Shown: positions 24,940-34,467 of the stretch, in pieces
Numbering within the stretch: the stretch's first letter is position 1
Layout of the letters: every line of letters starts with the position of its first letter
Assembly: GCA_023807065.1 (NCBI GenBank)
Contig: JAJJLU010000488.1
Coordinates: 1 to 37,679, forward strand
Direction of reading: 5' to 3'
Origin: Isotricha intestinalis
Lineage: Eukaryota > Ciliophora > Litostomatea > Vestibuliferida > Isotrichidae
DNA length: 37,679 nt
Notes under the pieces: model-generated
Seen by the model: only the letters and a program-made list of their open reading frames with translations
Told to the model about the DNA's origin: nothing
The model's database searches: none
Made by a program: the position numbers and the translations under genes

Positions 24940-27660
24940 ATGAATTCACATAGAATAATAGATTCTAATTCAGGTTCAGGTTCATTTACTTCAAATAGTG
25001 ACATTGATTTACCAAAACAAAATTTCAGTGCTATTTTAAATAATCCTTTGTCAAAAAATTATTTATCTAAATTAAAACAAAAAATTAAAAAACCAAATGT
25101 GAATATTAAGAACGATTATAAAAAAGAGACTCTGAAATTTTCCATAATTGATATTTTTCAAGGAGATAATTTTGAAAAAGAACAAAATAATAAAGAAAAT
25201 AAGAAAGAAGTTAAAAATATAAAAAAACATAAAAAAAAAAAATCAGCAAAAGAAAAAGATGATAATTCAACAGCAGTAAGTGAAAATATAATTCAAAATA
25301 AGAAAACATTTCAAATAAAAGATTACCTCACAAAAAATTATGATGAATATTTATCATTATTAAAACATGAATATTCATCATTTCTCTTTAATCATTATAA
25401 TAAGATAGCATTAGAAAATACTTCATTACAAGAAATAAAAGAAGAAATAAATCCAAAAGTTTATATTTCAAATTCAAAAGATACTTTTAATAAAATTGAA
25501 CCAATTTTTACAATTGATGAAAGAATATATAAAATAGATGAAAAATTATTAGAATTAACTCCATCAAAATTACAAATTAAAATTAGTAAATTAATTGAAG
25601 AAGCTGGAATAATTGAACTTGAATTAGAAAGAACTAATGAATATAATCATATTATTAGGAATTATATTAATAATTTACATCCTATTTTAATTGGAAATAT
25701 TCATTCTATTTATCAAGTTGTTAAAAATTTAAAAATGAAAAATGAAAGTATTAAAAAAAATTTCATTAAAGTTTCTAGTAAGTTAATTTTGAAAAAACAA
25801 AAACAAAAAAAATTAAAAAAAATTAAATTTTACTTAGAACAAATCAAAGAATTTTATGATATTTTTAATAATAAAGATATAAATAATTTAGATAAAGCAA
25901 GTGAAATAATTAATTTGATTCCAAAAATAAATATTATAAAGGAATTAAGAAATAAAATAGATTTATTGATCGCAAGTAAAAATGATTCTATGATTGAAGA
26001 AATAGAAAAATTAATTATAGATGCATTAAATAATTTATTTACAATTGATAAAGGAGAAAATTATAAAATTAATAATAATAAATTATTCGATGATATAATT
26101 AATTTTAGAAAAAATATTAAAGGAATTGATATAAATCTAAAAATTAATGATATTAATTTTAATGAAATTAAAAATAAATTTTATTCATTTTCTTTTAATG
26201 AATATTTACAAAATAAATTAATAGATAGATTTATAGAAATAAATTATGATAATTTAAAAATGAATTTTTCAAAAATTCAATCTTTAAAAAATAAAAATGA
26301 AGTATTATATATATTTTATATTTCTCAATTATATCAAAATCAAATAGAATTAATGAATAATATATTTAATATAAAAGAAGACAATAATTTTTATAATAAT
26401 TTAAGAACAAAATTATTAGAAAAATTAAATCCTCTATTATCTCAAAATATAAATTATGTTTTTGAAGAAATAAACAATTATTTAAGTAATGTCACTGATT
26501 TCTTAATAAAAAATCATTTAATAAAAGAAATATTTTCTTCAAATCTTTTAAAAAATAATTCAAACATTTCTCAAAAAATAGAAGAATATGAAGATAAATT
26601 TATTAAAGAATATTCACAATCAAAAGAAAATAAATTAAAAGAAGGAATAAAATTTGATAATTTTATTCCATTAGATAAAATACCATATACCTATCAAATA
26701 TATATAAATAAAATATATGAATTTGATATTTCAAAAGTAGGTTCTTACGAAGAAAACATTCAATTTTTTGATATTGTAATAGATAAAGAAAAAGAAAATC
26801 AAGAATTTAATTTATTACAATTTTCAAATAACATTCAAATTAAAATAATTCCAACTTCCCTTGATATAATTACATATACTTTTGAAACTTTAAAAATGCT
26901 TTCTTCATTTTCAATAAATAATTATTCTAAAATTTTAAATTCATTATTTGCAATTTTAAAATTATATTGTAATTTAAATAAAGAAATAGTAATTGAATCA
27001 AAAGGTCATTTACCTTCTATAACTCAAAATGAACTTTCAATATCATATTCAAATAATATATTAATAAAGCAATTAGTTACAATCATATATAATAATGATA
27101 AAAATAAATTTTTAAATCAATTTAGTGGAGGAATATTTGAAAAATTATATAATGAAATAAACATAATGATAGAAGAAAATTTTAAAAATTTGAAGAGTAA
27201 AATTAATCAATTAACCCAAGAATCAATTCAAATTTGTCTTCAAAAATTTAATAATATTGTATTAGGAAAAAATTATCCTATTGTAAATAATCCTAATCTT
27301 CCAATTAATGATTTTGCTTTAACTTTAATTAAATATGTTAAGGCTATTTATAGAGATAGTTTAAATTCTTTTGATTTAGAATTTATTAAAGAAATGTTAA
27401 AAAATAATTTAGATAATTTTAGTAATGAAATTGAAAAAAAAATCAATGGATATATTATTGAAAATGATGATGAAAAAAAACAATTCAAAAAAGATTTTGT
27501 GTTTATTAAAAAAAATATAGATAATAATATTGAAGATTTAAATTTAGAAAATTTTAAAAATAAAATTACAATTATCTCAAAAAAATTTTCTCCAAAAGAA
27601 AAGAAAAAAGGAAAAAAACATAAAGAAAAAGAAAATGAAGAAAAAGAAGAAGAAAAATAA
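24940..27660 (+). CDS. VPS54/VPS50-like GARP/EARP tethering subunit (tentative)
   Basis: A 906-residue, mostly helical protein. After a disordered basic head (1-110), residues about 165-370 look like a Vps54-N domain: LLELTPSKLQIKISKLI, HPILIGNIHSIYQVVKNL and the basic helix LILKKQKQKKLKKIKFYLEQ, then short helices ending near FTIDKGEN. This is the rod-like CATCHR-type region of VPS54 and VPS50/syndetin, which tether endosome-derived vesicles at the Golgi or recycling endosome. The C-terminal half has long helices (LDIITYTFETLKMLSSF, ALTLIKYVKAIYRDSLNSF) also expected of CATCHR proteins, and ends in a Lys/Glu tail. The assignment rests on helix layout and weak motif similarity, so another CATCHR subunit (COG, exocyst, Dsl1) is possible. 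It is divergent from the USP gene with a 260-bp spacer. Confidence 0.6.
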   Translation: MNSHRIIDSNSGSGSFTSNSDIDLPKQNFSAILNNPLSKNYLSKLKQKIKKPNVNIKNDYKKETLKFSIIDIFQGDNFEKEQNNKENKKEVKNIKKHKKKKSAKEKDDNSTAVSENIIQNKKTFQIKDYLTKNYDEYLSLLKHEYSSFLFNHYNKIALENTSLQEIKEEINPKVYISNSKDTFNKIEPIFTIDERIYKIDEKLLELTPSKLQIKISKLIEEAGIIELELERTNEYNHIIRNYINNLHPILIGNIHSIYQVVKNLKMKNESIKKNFIKVSSKLILKKQKQKKLKKIKFYLEQIKEFYDIFNNKDINNLDKASEIINLIPKINIIKELRNKIDLLIASKNDSMIEEIEKLIIDALNNLFTIDKGENYKINNNKLFDDIINFRKNIKGIDINLKINDINFNEIKNKFYSFSFNEYLQNKLIDRFIEINYDNLKMNFSKIQSLKNKNEVLYIFYISQLYQNQIELMNNIFNIKEDNNFYNNLRTKLLEKLNPLLSQNINYVFEEINNYLSNVTDFLIKNHLIKEIFSSNLLKNNSNISQKIEEYEDKFIKEYSQSKENKLKEGIKFDNFIPLDKIPYTYQIYINKIYEFDISKVGSYEENIQFFDIVIDKEKENQEFNLLQFSNNIQIKIIPTSLDIITYTFETLKMLSSFSINNYSKILNSLFAILKLYCNLNKEIVIESKGHLPSITQNELSISYSNNILIKQLVTIIYNNDKNKFLNQFSGGIFEKLYNEINIMIEENFKNLKSKINQLTQESIQICLQKFNNIVLGKNYPIVNNPNLPINDFALTLIKYVKAIYRDSLNSFDLEFIKEMLKNNLDNFSNEIEKKINGYIIENDDEKKQFKKDFVFIKKNIDNNIEDLNLENFKNKITIISKKFSPKEKKKGKKHKEKENEEKEEEK

Positions 27661-27825
27661 AAAAGAGAAAAAAATCAAAATAAAATGAATTTATTATAAT
27701 AAATAAAATTATATGTTAAATAATAATATTGAAATATTAATAAATAAATTATTTATTGATAGAATTTATATTTAAAAAAAATAAAAATTACAAAAATCAA
27801 AATCAATTATTTAAAATTTTTACTT

Positions 27826-30800
27826 TCATTCTTTTTTGAAAGTAGAAGAAATAGAATTTCCTAAAAAATTATCATTATCAAAATTATTAATATCATCTTT
27901 TAATTCTTTTTCATTTTTTTCTTGGGATTCATTAATAACAGCTAAATTTTCACTAATTTTTTTTCTATATTTATCTTGATTTTCTCTTTGTATTCTTATT
28001 GAATTAGTTATAAAATCATTCACATTTTTATTATTATTATTATGTTGATTATCAGCACTAAATCTATTCATATTATTATCATTTAAATTATTTTTAATAT
28101 CATCTTTTATATTTAAATTTACTATATTTTCTGTTTTTCCTGAATTTACTTTTTTATTATTTTTATTTGAAGTTTTCAATAATTGTTTAAAATAATTATC
28201 AAAGCTTAAATTATCTTCTTCTTCATTTTCATAATTACTATTATTTATATTATTTATGTTTTGTCTTAATAAGTTTGAATTTAAATTATTCATTGATGAA
28301 TTATTATTTAAAGAGCTTTTTTTTTTTCGAGGAATAAATTTATATTTTTTTTTCTTTTCATTTGATTGAGATTGAGAAAATTTATTCGAAGATAAATTAT
28401 TATTATTATTATAATTAAATGACTTATTTTGTTGATGATTTGAATTGTTACTTAAATTTTTTAATGAATTTTTTTTTTCATCACTGTTATTTTTTTTTTC
28501 AAAAAAATTTTTAGAATTTTTTTTTTTTGATGGTCTCATAATATTAGTTATTCTAGTTAATTTATTTTTATTATACTTTTGAGAAATATTTGAATGATTT
28601 AATTTAGAATTGTTTACTTTTTTATTTGTTATGTTTTCACAAAAAGAATGTGAATAATGATTTTTTTTAGTTTCATTTTGAGGTAAAATATTCTCTTTTT
28701 TATTATTAATATTATTATTATTTTTTTTTGTATTATTAAACATATATTTTGGAGTTACTAAATCATCAATATCAAATTCTATTTTATTTTCTTCTATTGG
28801 TACAACTGAATTAATAAATTTATTTAAATTTATTTTTTTATTATTATATAAATAATTGTCTTCATATAATCTTTCTTCATTTTTCTTATAATTTGATTCT
28901 AAATTATGAACTTCTTTTATTAAATTATCATATTCTATATTATCATCATCATTTTTTTCATCTTCATCATCAAAAAATAAATTTATTTCAGCTTTAACAA
29001 AATTTTCTTTTTGACTATTATTTAAATCATTTATATCTAATTTATCATTTAATTTTATTAAATTTTCATTATTAAATTCTTCTTTTTCTTTTTCTTCTAA
29101 ATTATTATTTTCTTCATTTATTATTATATTTCTTATATCATTTTGATTACTGATATTCACTGATCTTCCAATTAAATTTTTTTGAGGAATTATTTTTTCT
29201 TCATTATTATTATATTCATTAAACATTGGGTTTAATTCTTCATTATTTATAACTTTAATATTTTCTATTTTTGTTTGTGGATTTTCATTAGAATAATAAT
29301 TTTTATCTTTTAAACTTGGATATGGAATTTTATTATTTTGTAAATTAGAATTATAATAATTGCTTTTAGGAGAGAAAACTTTTTTTGAATTTTGATTAGA
29401 TAAAACTCTACTATTATTAGAATTATAATCAACAAAATTTGTTAATTTAGATAAATTAATTGAATTATTTCCATTACTATTATAATTACTAAATAAATCT
29501 TTTTGAATTTGACTAATTTTAATTTCTGTAGTTTCATTTTGTTTTTTATTTTTAAAATAATCAACATCAGAAACTAAACTTTCTTCTTCTCCATTAATAG
29601 ATTCTACATTTTCATTTTCATTATTCTCATTATTGTCATTCATAAAATTATTAGAAAATGTACTTGTTGTAATATTATTATTTATATTATTATTATTATT
29701 TGAATTTCTAATAATATTGAAAGAAGAAGAAGGAAATAGATTTAAATTATTATTCATTGAGTTTCCGATTTGAGCATCTTGAATTTGAAACTCTAAATTA
29801 CTTTCTAAATCAGGATTAAATTGAATAATTGATGAAAGATCAGTTTTTTCTTCATTAATAATATTATTATTATTTTCTTCTTTCTTAATAATATTATTAT
29901 CATTCTCATTATTCATTTTATTTGAATTTGCTTTACTTGTTAAAGTCATATTTTGAGTTGGTTTTGAAATATAATTTACAATATCATTATTCATTGGTGA
30001 ATTTGTTGTATATGAATTTTTTGATAATTGTTTTTCTGATTGATTCTGAGGAATCATAATTTGATTATTTATTACTGGAGTAATTAACATTTGTTTATTT
30101 GGAAATCCACTTAATATCACTTCACTTTTTGTTGGAGGAGCTTCTATTATTTGATTATTTGGTAAATATATTTGATTATTTATTTCTAATTTTAAAGGAA
30201 GTTCATATGGCATTAATGGAGTTTCATTATTTATATTTAAATTTGATGGTATATTTATCATTTCTATTTTTTTTATTTTTCCTTTTTTTGATGATGATGA
30301 TGAATTTATTAAATTACTATTATTTACATCATTATTATTATTATTTTCATTTTTTATTTGATTTATATAACCACCCGAATCATTTATTTTTTGATTTTCT
30401 TTTAATATTTTTTCATTTTCTTCTTTCTCTTTTAATTGTCTTTTGATTTCTTTTAAATTTATTTTTAATTTATCTTCATTTTTCTTATTTGATTCATTTA
30501 TACTTGTTTTGAAATTCATATTTGATTTTTTTAACATTGATTGTTCTTGTTCTAATTCATCTGTTGAATAAAATAATCTTGATTCAACTGGAATATAATT
30601 TTCACTGTTAATATTATTTTCCACTTCAAAATCTTTACTTTCAAAATTATAATCTCTATTATCTTTATTTTGTAAATAATTAAAATTTATATTTTTTTCT
30701 ATTTCATTTTTTTTCCTTTGGTTTTTAATAATTATATTATTATTCTTTTTATTATTGTTACTAAAATTATTATTTTTATTAATATATTTTTTAACTGAGC

Positions 30801-32073
30801 CACTTTCATTTTCTTTTAATTCCGAAATTAATTTTCTTTTGTTTATATACTTATCAAAAATATTTTTATCATTATCAAAATTTATATCTGATTTTTTATC
30901 AGATATATTATCTCTATAAGAATTATAAATTTTATTGTTTCTTTCAGACAAAATGTGATTATTATTATCATTAATACCTTTATCATTATTAATAAATTTT
31001 CCAATGTAATCTGTTCTTACATCTTTTTTTTCACTCTTAACATTCACAAACATTTTATTATTACTTAAAATATTATTACTAAAATTGTTACTAAATCTAT
31101 TATTAATATTCCCACTCATATTTTTATTTTGATTATTTAAATTAATATTACTAAAATAAATTTGTTCTAAATTGATACTATCTAAATTAGATAAAGAAAC
31201 ATCATTTTTTTTATTTCCAATATTTGAACTTCTTTTACTTATTTGAGGAGTGAAAGCTTTATAACCAAAATCTTTAGTATTTCTTTCTTTTTTTAATCTT
31301 TCAAATGTAGTAACTTCTTCTAAATGTCTTCTTCTCTTATTACCCTCCATTGGTGTCATACTATCAAAATTTTTATCCATTCTTTTTCTTCTATTTGCAA
31401 TTTCTAATAAATCCCTTGTTTTCAATCCTTTATCTCTATCATTTTTATTAATAGGATAAAGATTATTACAAATATTATTATTTGTAATTAAATTATTTTT
31501 TCTATTACTAATACTTAAAGAAATTGAATTTAATTCATTATTATTTAATATATTAGAATTCTTAATATTATAATTATTTAAATTATTATCATCACAAATA
31601 TCTAAAATTTCTTTAATATAACTTTTACTTTCATCATCAGGTTTAATATTACTATTTAAACGATTAATACCAGTTAAATTATTTTCATTTTCATTATCAT
31701 TATCATTATAATAAATTATTTCATTACTATTAATTCCTTTTAATCTAAGTAAAGTATTAATAAAATCAATTTGTTCATTTTTATTAATATTCATTAAATA
31801 TTTTATTCTTTCTTCATGATTTATATTATCAATTAAATTTTCTTGAAGATGATTGTTTATAATAATATCATCTCCTAATTCTACTTGAAATAAATTTTGT
31901 ATATTATCATTGTATTCATCTTTTACTCCTGTTAATGTTGTTGAGTTTCTAATTTGATTTATTGGCTCTTCTTTTGGTTCTTGAAAATTAATTAAATTTT
32001 TTCCTTTAAATTCTATTTTTTCTTTTTGTTTTTGGGATAATTTTTGCTTTTTAGTTAAAGAATTTTCCGTCAT
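27826..32073 (-). CDS. Large Asn-rich protein of unknown function
   Basis: A 1415-residue protein dominated by Asn, Lys, Glu, Ser and Ile, with many short Asn runs, and largely disordered by composition. A few segments look conserved rather than low complexity: TRDLLEIANRRKRMDKNFDS followed by MTPMEGNKRRRHLEEVTTFE with ERLKKERNTKDFGYKAFTPQ (residues about 220-275), a Pro-rich hydrophobic block with TPLMPYELPLKLEINNQIYL and GFPNKQMLITPVINNQIMIP near 610-680, and an IEFDIDDLVTPKYMF segment near 1100. Two Arg/Lys-rich patches could be nuclear-localisation signals. Prion-like Asn-rich proteins are common in A/T-rich protist genomes. The function is unknown. The 1415-codon frame without interruption shows it is expressed or under selection. 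Confidence 0.75.
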   Translation of the reverse strand: MTENSLTKKQKLSQKQKEKIEFKGKNLINFQEPKEEPINQIRNSTTLTGVKDEYNDNIQNLFQVELGDDIIINNHLQENLIDNINHEERIKYLMNINKNEQIDFINTLLRLKGINSNEIIYYNDNDNENENNLTGINRLNSNIKPDDESKSYIKEILDICDDNNLNNYNIKNSNILNNNELNSISLSISNRKNNLITNNNICNNLYPINKNDRDKGLKTRDLLEIANRRKRMDKNFDSMTPMEGNKRRRHLEEVTTFERLKKERNTKDFGYKAFTPQISKRSSNIGNKKNDVSLSNLDSINLEQIYFSNINLNNQNKNMSGNINNRFSNNFSNNILSNNKMFVNVKSEKKDVRTDYIGKFINNDKGINDNNNHILSERNNKIYNSYRDNISDKKSDINFDNDKNIFDKYINKRKLISELKENESGSVKKYINKNNNFSNNNKKNNNIIIKNQRKKNEIEKNINFNYLQNKDNRDYNFESKDFEVENNINSENYIPVESRLFYSTDELEQEQSMLKKSNMNFKTSINESNKKNEDKLKINLKEIKRQLKEKEENEKILKENQKINDSGGYINQIKNENNNNNDVNNSNLINSSSSSKKGKIKKIEMINIPSNLNINNETPLMPYELPLKLEINNQIYLPNNQIIEAPPTKSEVILSGFPNKQMLITPVINNQIMIPQNQSEKQLSKNSYTTNSPMNNDIVNYISKPTQNMTLTSKANSNKMNNENDNNIIKKEENNNNIINEEKTDLSSIIQFNPDLESNLEFQIQDAQIGNSMNNNLNLFPSSSFNIIRNSNNNNNINNNITTSTFSNNFMNDNNENNENENVESINGEEESLVSDVDYFKNKKQNETTEIKISQIQKDLFSNYNSNGNNSINLSKLTNFVDYNSNNSRVLSNQNSKKVFSPKSNYYNSNLQNNKIPYPSLKDKNYYSNENPQTKIENIKVINNEELNPMFNEYNNNEEKIIPQKNLIGRSVNISNQNDIRNIIINEENNNLEEKEKEEFNNENLIKLNDKLDINDLNNSQKENFVKAEINLFFDDEDEKNDDDNIEYDNLIKEVHNLESNYKKNEERLYEDNYLYNNKKINLNKFINSVVPIEENKIEFDIDDLVTPKYMFNNTKKNNNNINNKKENILPQNETKKNHYSHSFCENITNKKVNNSKLNHSNISQKYNKNKLTRITNIMRPSKKKNSKNFFEKKNNSDEKKNSLKNLSNNSNHQQNKSFNYNNNNNLSSNKFSQSQSNEKKKKYKFIPRKKKSSLNNNSSMNNLNSNLLRQNINNINNSNYENEEEDNLSFDNYFKQLLKTSNKNNKKVNSGKTENIVNLNIKDDIKNNLNDNNMNRFSADNQHNNNNKNVNDFITNSIRIQRENQDKYRKKISENLAVINESQEKNEKELKDDINNFDNDNFLGNSISSTFKKE

Positions 32074-32218
32074 TTTTTTAAAAAATAATTAATTAGTAAT
32101 AAATAATATGAAAATAAATTATAATTTTTTTAGTTGTATTTAATTAAATAATTTTAAAAAATATATTTTTATTCATTATTAAATAAATAAACCACAAAAA
32201 AACAAATGAAAAAATATA

Positions 32219-33886
32219 TTACAAATCACTTTTTTCTTTATCATCCTTATCTTTATCATTATCTTTTTTATCATGTTCAACAACATCATCATTAATACTT
32301 TCAGTGGGAATTTCATAACCTAAAGAATCAAAAATCCATTTTTCAATTTTTTCACTTTGAATATCTCCTTTATAAAAAATAGGTTTATCTTTTTTTCCAT
32401 CAATAAATAAACCAACAGAAGGAGTTTCTTCAATTACATTATCAATATCATTATATTCTAAATTAATAATTCCAAATTTAATTCTTTTCTCTTTTAAAAG
32501 TTGATATTTTTCAGCAAGATAAGTTAAATTATTAAATAAATAATTTAATTTTTCATTTTCTTCTTCATTATTACTTTTACTAAATAAAACTATATAATTT
32601 AAACTTCCATTATATATTTCTTTATTAAATGTTTTTCCTACTAAATAATGTAAAGACATATTTTGATCTTCTTCTTCACTTGGAATTTGTTCAGAATTTT
32701 TTTCTCTTATTAATTCATTTTTTTCATATTTATTTATTAAATCTATTATTTTTTCTTTAGTTATTTCTCCATTATATGAATAACTATGCATTTCACTTTG
32801 ATCATATATTTTAACAATTGGTAAATCACTTTGTTCTAATACAAAAAAATATCCTATTTCTTTTCCAACTTGAGAATTTAATATATCAGAATGTGTTATT
32901 ATATATTTTCCTTCATATTGTAAATGTAAATCAGAAAAAATTTCATCTTTTTTTACATCTTCTTCTTTTTCATCTTCTCTAAAATATATCATTATTGATT
33001 GATTAAATCTAAATACAAAATATAAATCTTCATAATTTAATCCTTCTTTATAATTTCTATGATATTTTCTAATGAAATAATCAAGTGAATCAAAATTAAA
33101 ACTATTATTATCATATTTAATTGTGTTTTCTCCTTCTGGAGAAATTTTAATTAAATTTAATTCACTTTTTAAATCTTCTTTACATTGATAACAATTGTAA
33201 ATTTCAAATATATCATCATATTTTTTTGCTATTTCTCTTAAATTTTCATATTTTTCTTTTTCTTTTTCAGGATCAATAGAACTTATAAAATAAACAGTTT
33301 GATTTTTATTTTCTTCTCTAATATCATTATAATTGTTTCTTTCTAAAATTGGATTAATTATTTTTTTTTCCAAGAAAATTTCCAAATTATATTCTTCAAA
33401 AACATTTTTAAAAAAATGATTTGTGTTATTAATAAATAAAATAATTGCAGGATAATCATTAATAGAATTAAAAATAACAGTTTCAAAGTTTTTTTCTCCA
33501 TTTAATCTACCAAAAATAATTTCAGGATTTTTTTCTTTAAATTTTTTAGCAACATTAATATATTTTGGAATAGAATCATTACATTTTTCATAAAATCTAT
33601 TATAGAAAAATACTAAAACATAAGTATTATTTAATACTGTATCTCTCATATTATCATCATTTAACTCTACAATTATTTCTGTTTCTGGAAATATTTCTAC
33701 AAAATCATCTATTTCTTCTTCATTTATTGTTTCATTGATATTTTCATTGTTTTCTTCGTTTATATTTTTTTCATTTTCCTCTTTTTCATTTTTATTATTT
33801 TCTTCATTTAAATTTTCTTTTTTTTCATCTTGAGAATTTACTAATAGAATAAAAGAAAATAAAAGTAGAATTAGGATTTTTTTCAT
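32219..33886 (-). CDS. ER thioredoxin-fold (PDI-like) protein lacking CxxC
   Basis: Starting at the Met at 33886, the 555-residue protein opens with a typical signal peptide, MKKILILLLFSFILLVNSQ, then an acidic Glu/Asn spacer. An upstream in-frame Met at 34003 would overlap the preceding gene and place another hydrophobic stretch first, so it is rejected. The first thioredoxin-fold domain has VLVFFYNRFYEKCNDSIPKY, where the PDI active site YAPWCGHCKxxAPxY has become a single Cys: the first Cys is Tyr. A central domain with CYQC (not in an active-site position) and a last domain, FGIINLEYNDIDNVIEETPS, follow, giving an a-b-b'-a'-like order without any redox motif. The C-terminus is acidic and ends in KSDL, a plausible variant of the KDEL/HDEL ER-retrieval signal. 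The likely role is a non-redox ER chaperone. The small membrane-protein gene ends 61 bp upstream. Confidence 0.8.
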   Translation of the reverse strand: MKKILILLLFSFILLVNSQDEKKENLNEENNKNEKEENEKNINEENNENINETINEEEIDDFVEIFPETEIIVELNDDNMRDTVLNNTYVLVFFYNRFYEKCNDSIPKYINVAKKFKEKNPEIIFGRLNGEKNFETVIFNSINDYPAIILFINNTNHFFKNVFEEYNLEIFLEKKIINPILERNNYNDIREENKNQTVYFISSIDPEKEKEKYENLREIAKKYDDIFEIYNCYQCKEDLKSELNLIKISPEGENTIKYDNNSFNFDSLDYFIRKYHRNYKEGLNYEDLYFVFRFNQSIMIYFREDEKEEDVKKDEIFSDLHLQYEGKYIITHSDILNSQVGKEIGYFFVLEQSDLPIVKIYDQSEMHSYSYNGEITKEKIIDLINKYEKNELIREKNSEQIPSEEEDQNMSLHYLVGKTFNKEIYNGSLNYIVLFSKSNNEEENEKLNYLFNNLTYLAEKYQLLKEKRIKFGIINLEYNDIDNVIEETPSVGLFIDGKKDKPIFYKGDIQSEKIEKWIFDSLGYEIPTESINDDVVEHDKKDNDKDKDDKEKSDL

Positions 33887-33947
33887 TTGTTTTTTTAAAT
33901 AAAATAATAAAAAAAATCTTATATAAAAAATGTAAAATAAAAAAAAT

Positions 33948-34220
33948 TTATATTTTATCATCGAATTCAATTTGTGAAGTAGAAGATTGAATATTAACAA
34001 CACTTCCTCCTTCTTTCATTTCTTTTTCTCTTTTCCATTTTGGTAAATAACATTTAATTAAATTATAAACAAAGAAACCTAGAAAAGCCAATAAAATCAT
34101 AAAAACAATAAAAACCATAACTTTAAATTGTTGAACAACACTATCATCAATTTCTTTACATTTATCTTCATTAACTGTAGAATTATTACAAGATATATTA
34201 TATTTCTTTGTATTAATCAT
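33948..34220 (-). CDS. Small single-pass membrane protein
   Basis: A 90-residue protein not matched to a family. Residues about 34-55 form one strongly hydrophobic helix (VMVFIVFMILLAFLGFFVYNLI). The preceding 30 residues hold two N-glycosylation sequons (NIS, NST) and two cysteines (C11, C21), so this end is likely extracytosolic. A basic KWKREKEMK follows the helix, supporting a cytosolic C-terminus by the positive-inside rule. There is no cleavable signal peptide, so a type III membrane protein is expected. It is 61 bp upstream of the ER PDI-like gene on the same strand, but co-function is not implied. Being short, it could have an unseen upstream exon. Confidence 0.6.
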   Translation of the reverse strand: MINTKKYNISCNNSTVNEDKCKEIDDSVVQQFKVMVFIVFMILLAFLGFFVYNLIKCYLPKWKREKEMKEGGSVVNIQSSTSQIEFDDKI

Positions 34221-34467
34221 TTTTTTTATTATTAAAATAAAAAAATGAATATTAAAATAAATTAAATTAATAATACATTTTAAAAAAATACCTTAATTCA
34301 TTTTGTTGATTCATCTTTATCTTTAAAATTTATCCTTTTAATTTTTAAGAAGAAAAAAACAAAAAAATTATTATAATTATATTAAAGGATTTGTTCAATA
34401 TAATTTATATATTAAAAAAAATATGAATGATACAAATTAATAATGAAACTAATTTGGAAAAATATTC

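Noticed and set aside
33887..34003. N-terminal extension of the PDI-like protein from an upstream in-frame Met at 34003
   Set aside because: It would overlap the end of the preceding gene, is encoded by A/T-only leader DNA, and would bury a textbook signal peptide that starts at 33886.
34221..34320. Possible upstream exon (Met-Asn-Gln-Gln-Asn-Glu) for the small membrane protein, with a GT just after it
   Set aside because: The phase does not match the downstream frame at any AG I could find, and the implied intron would be much longer than the two proven ones.
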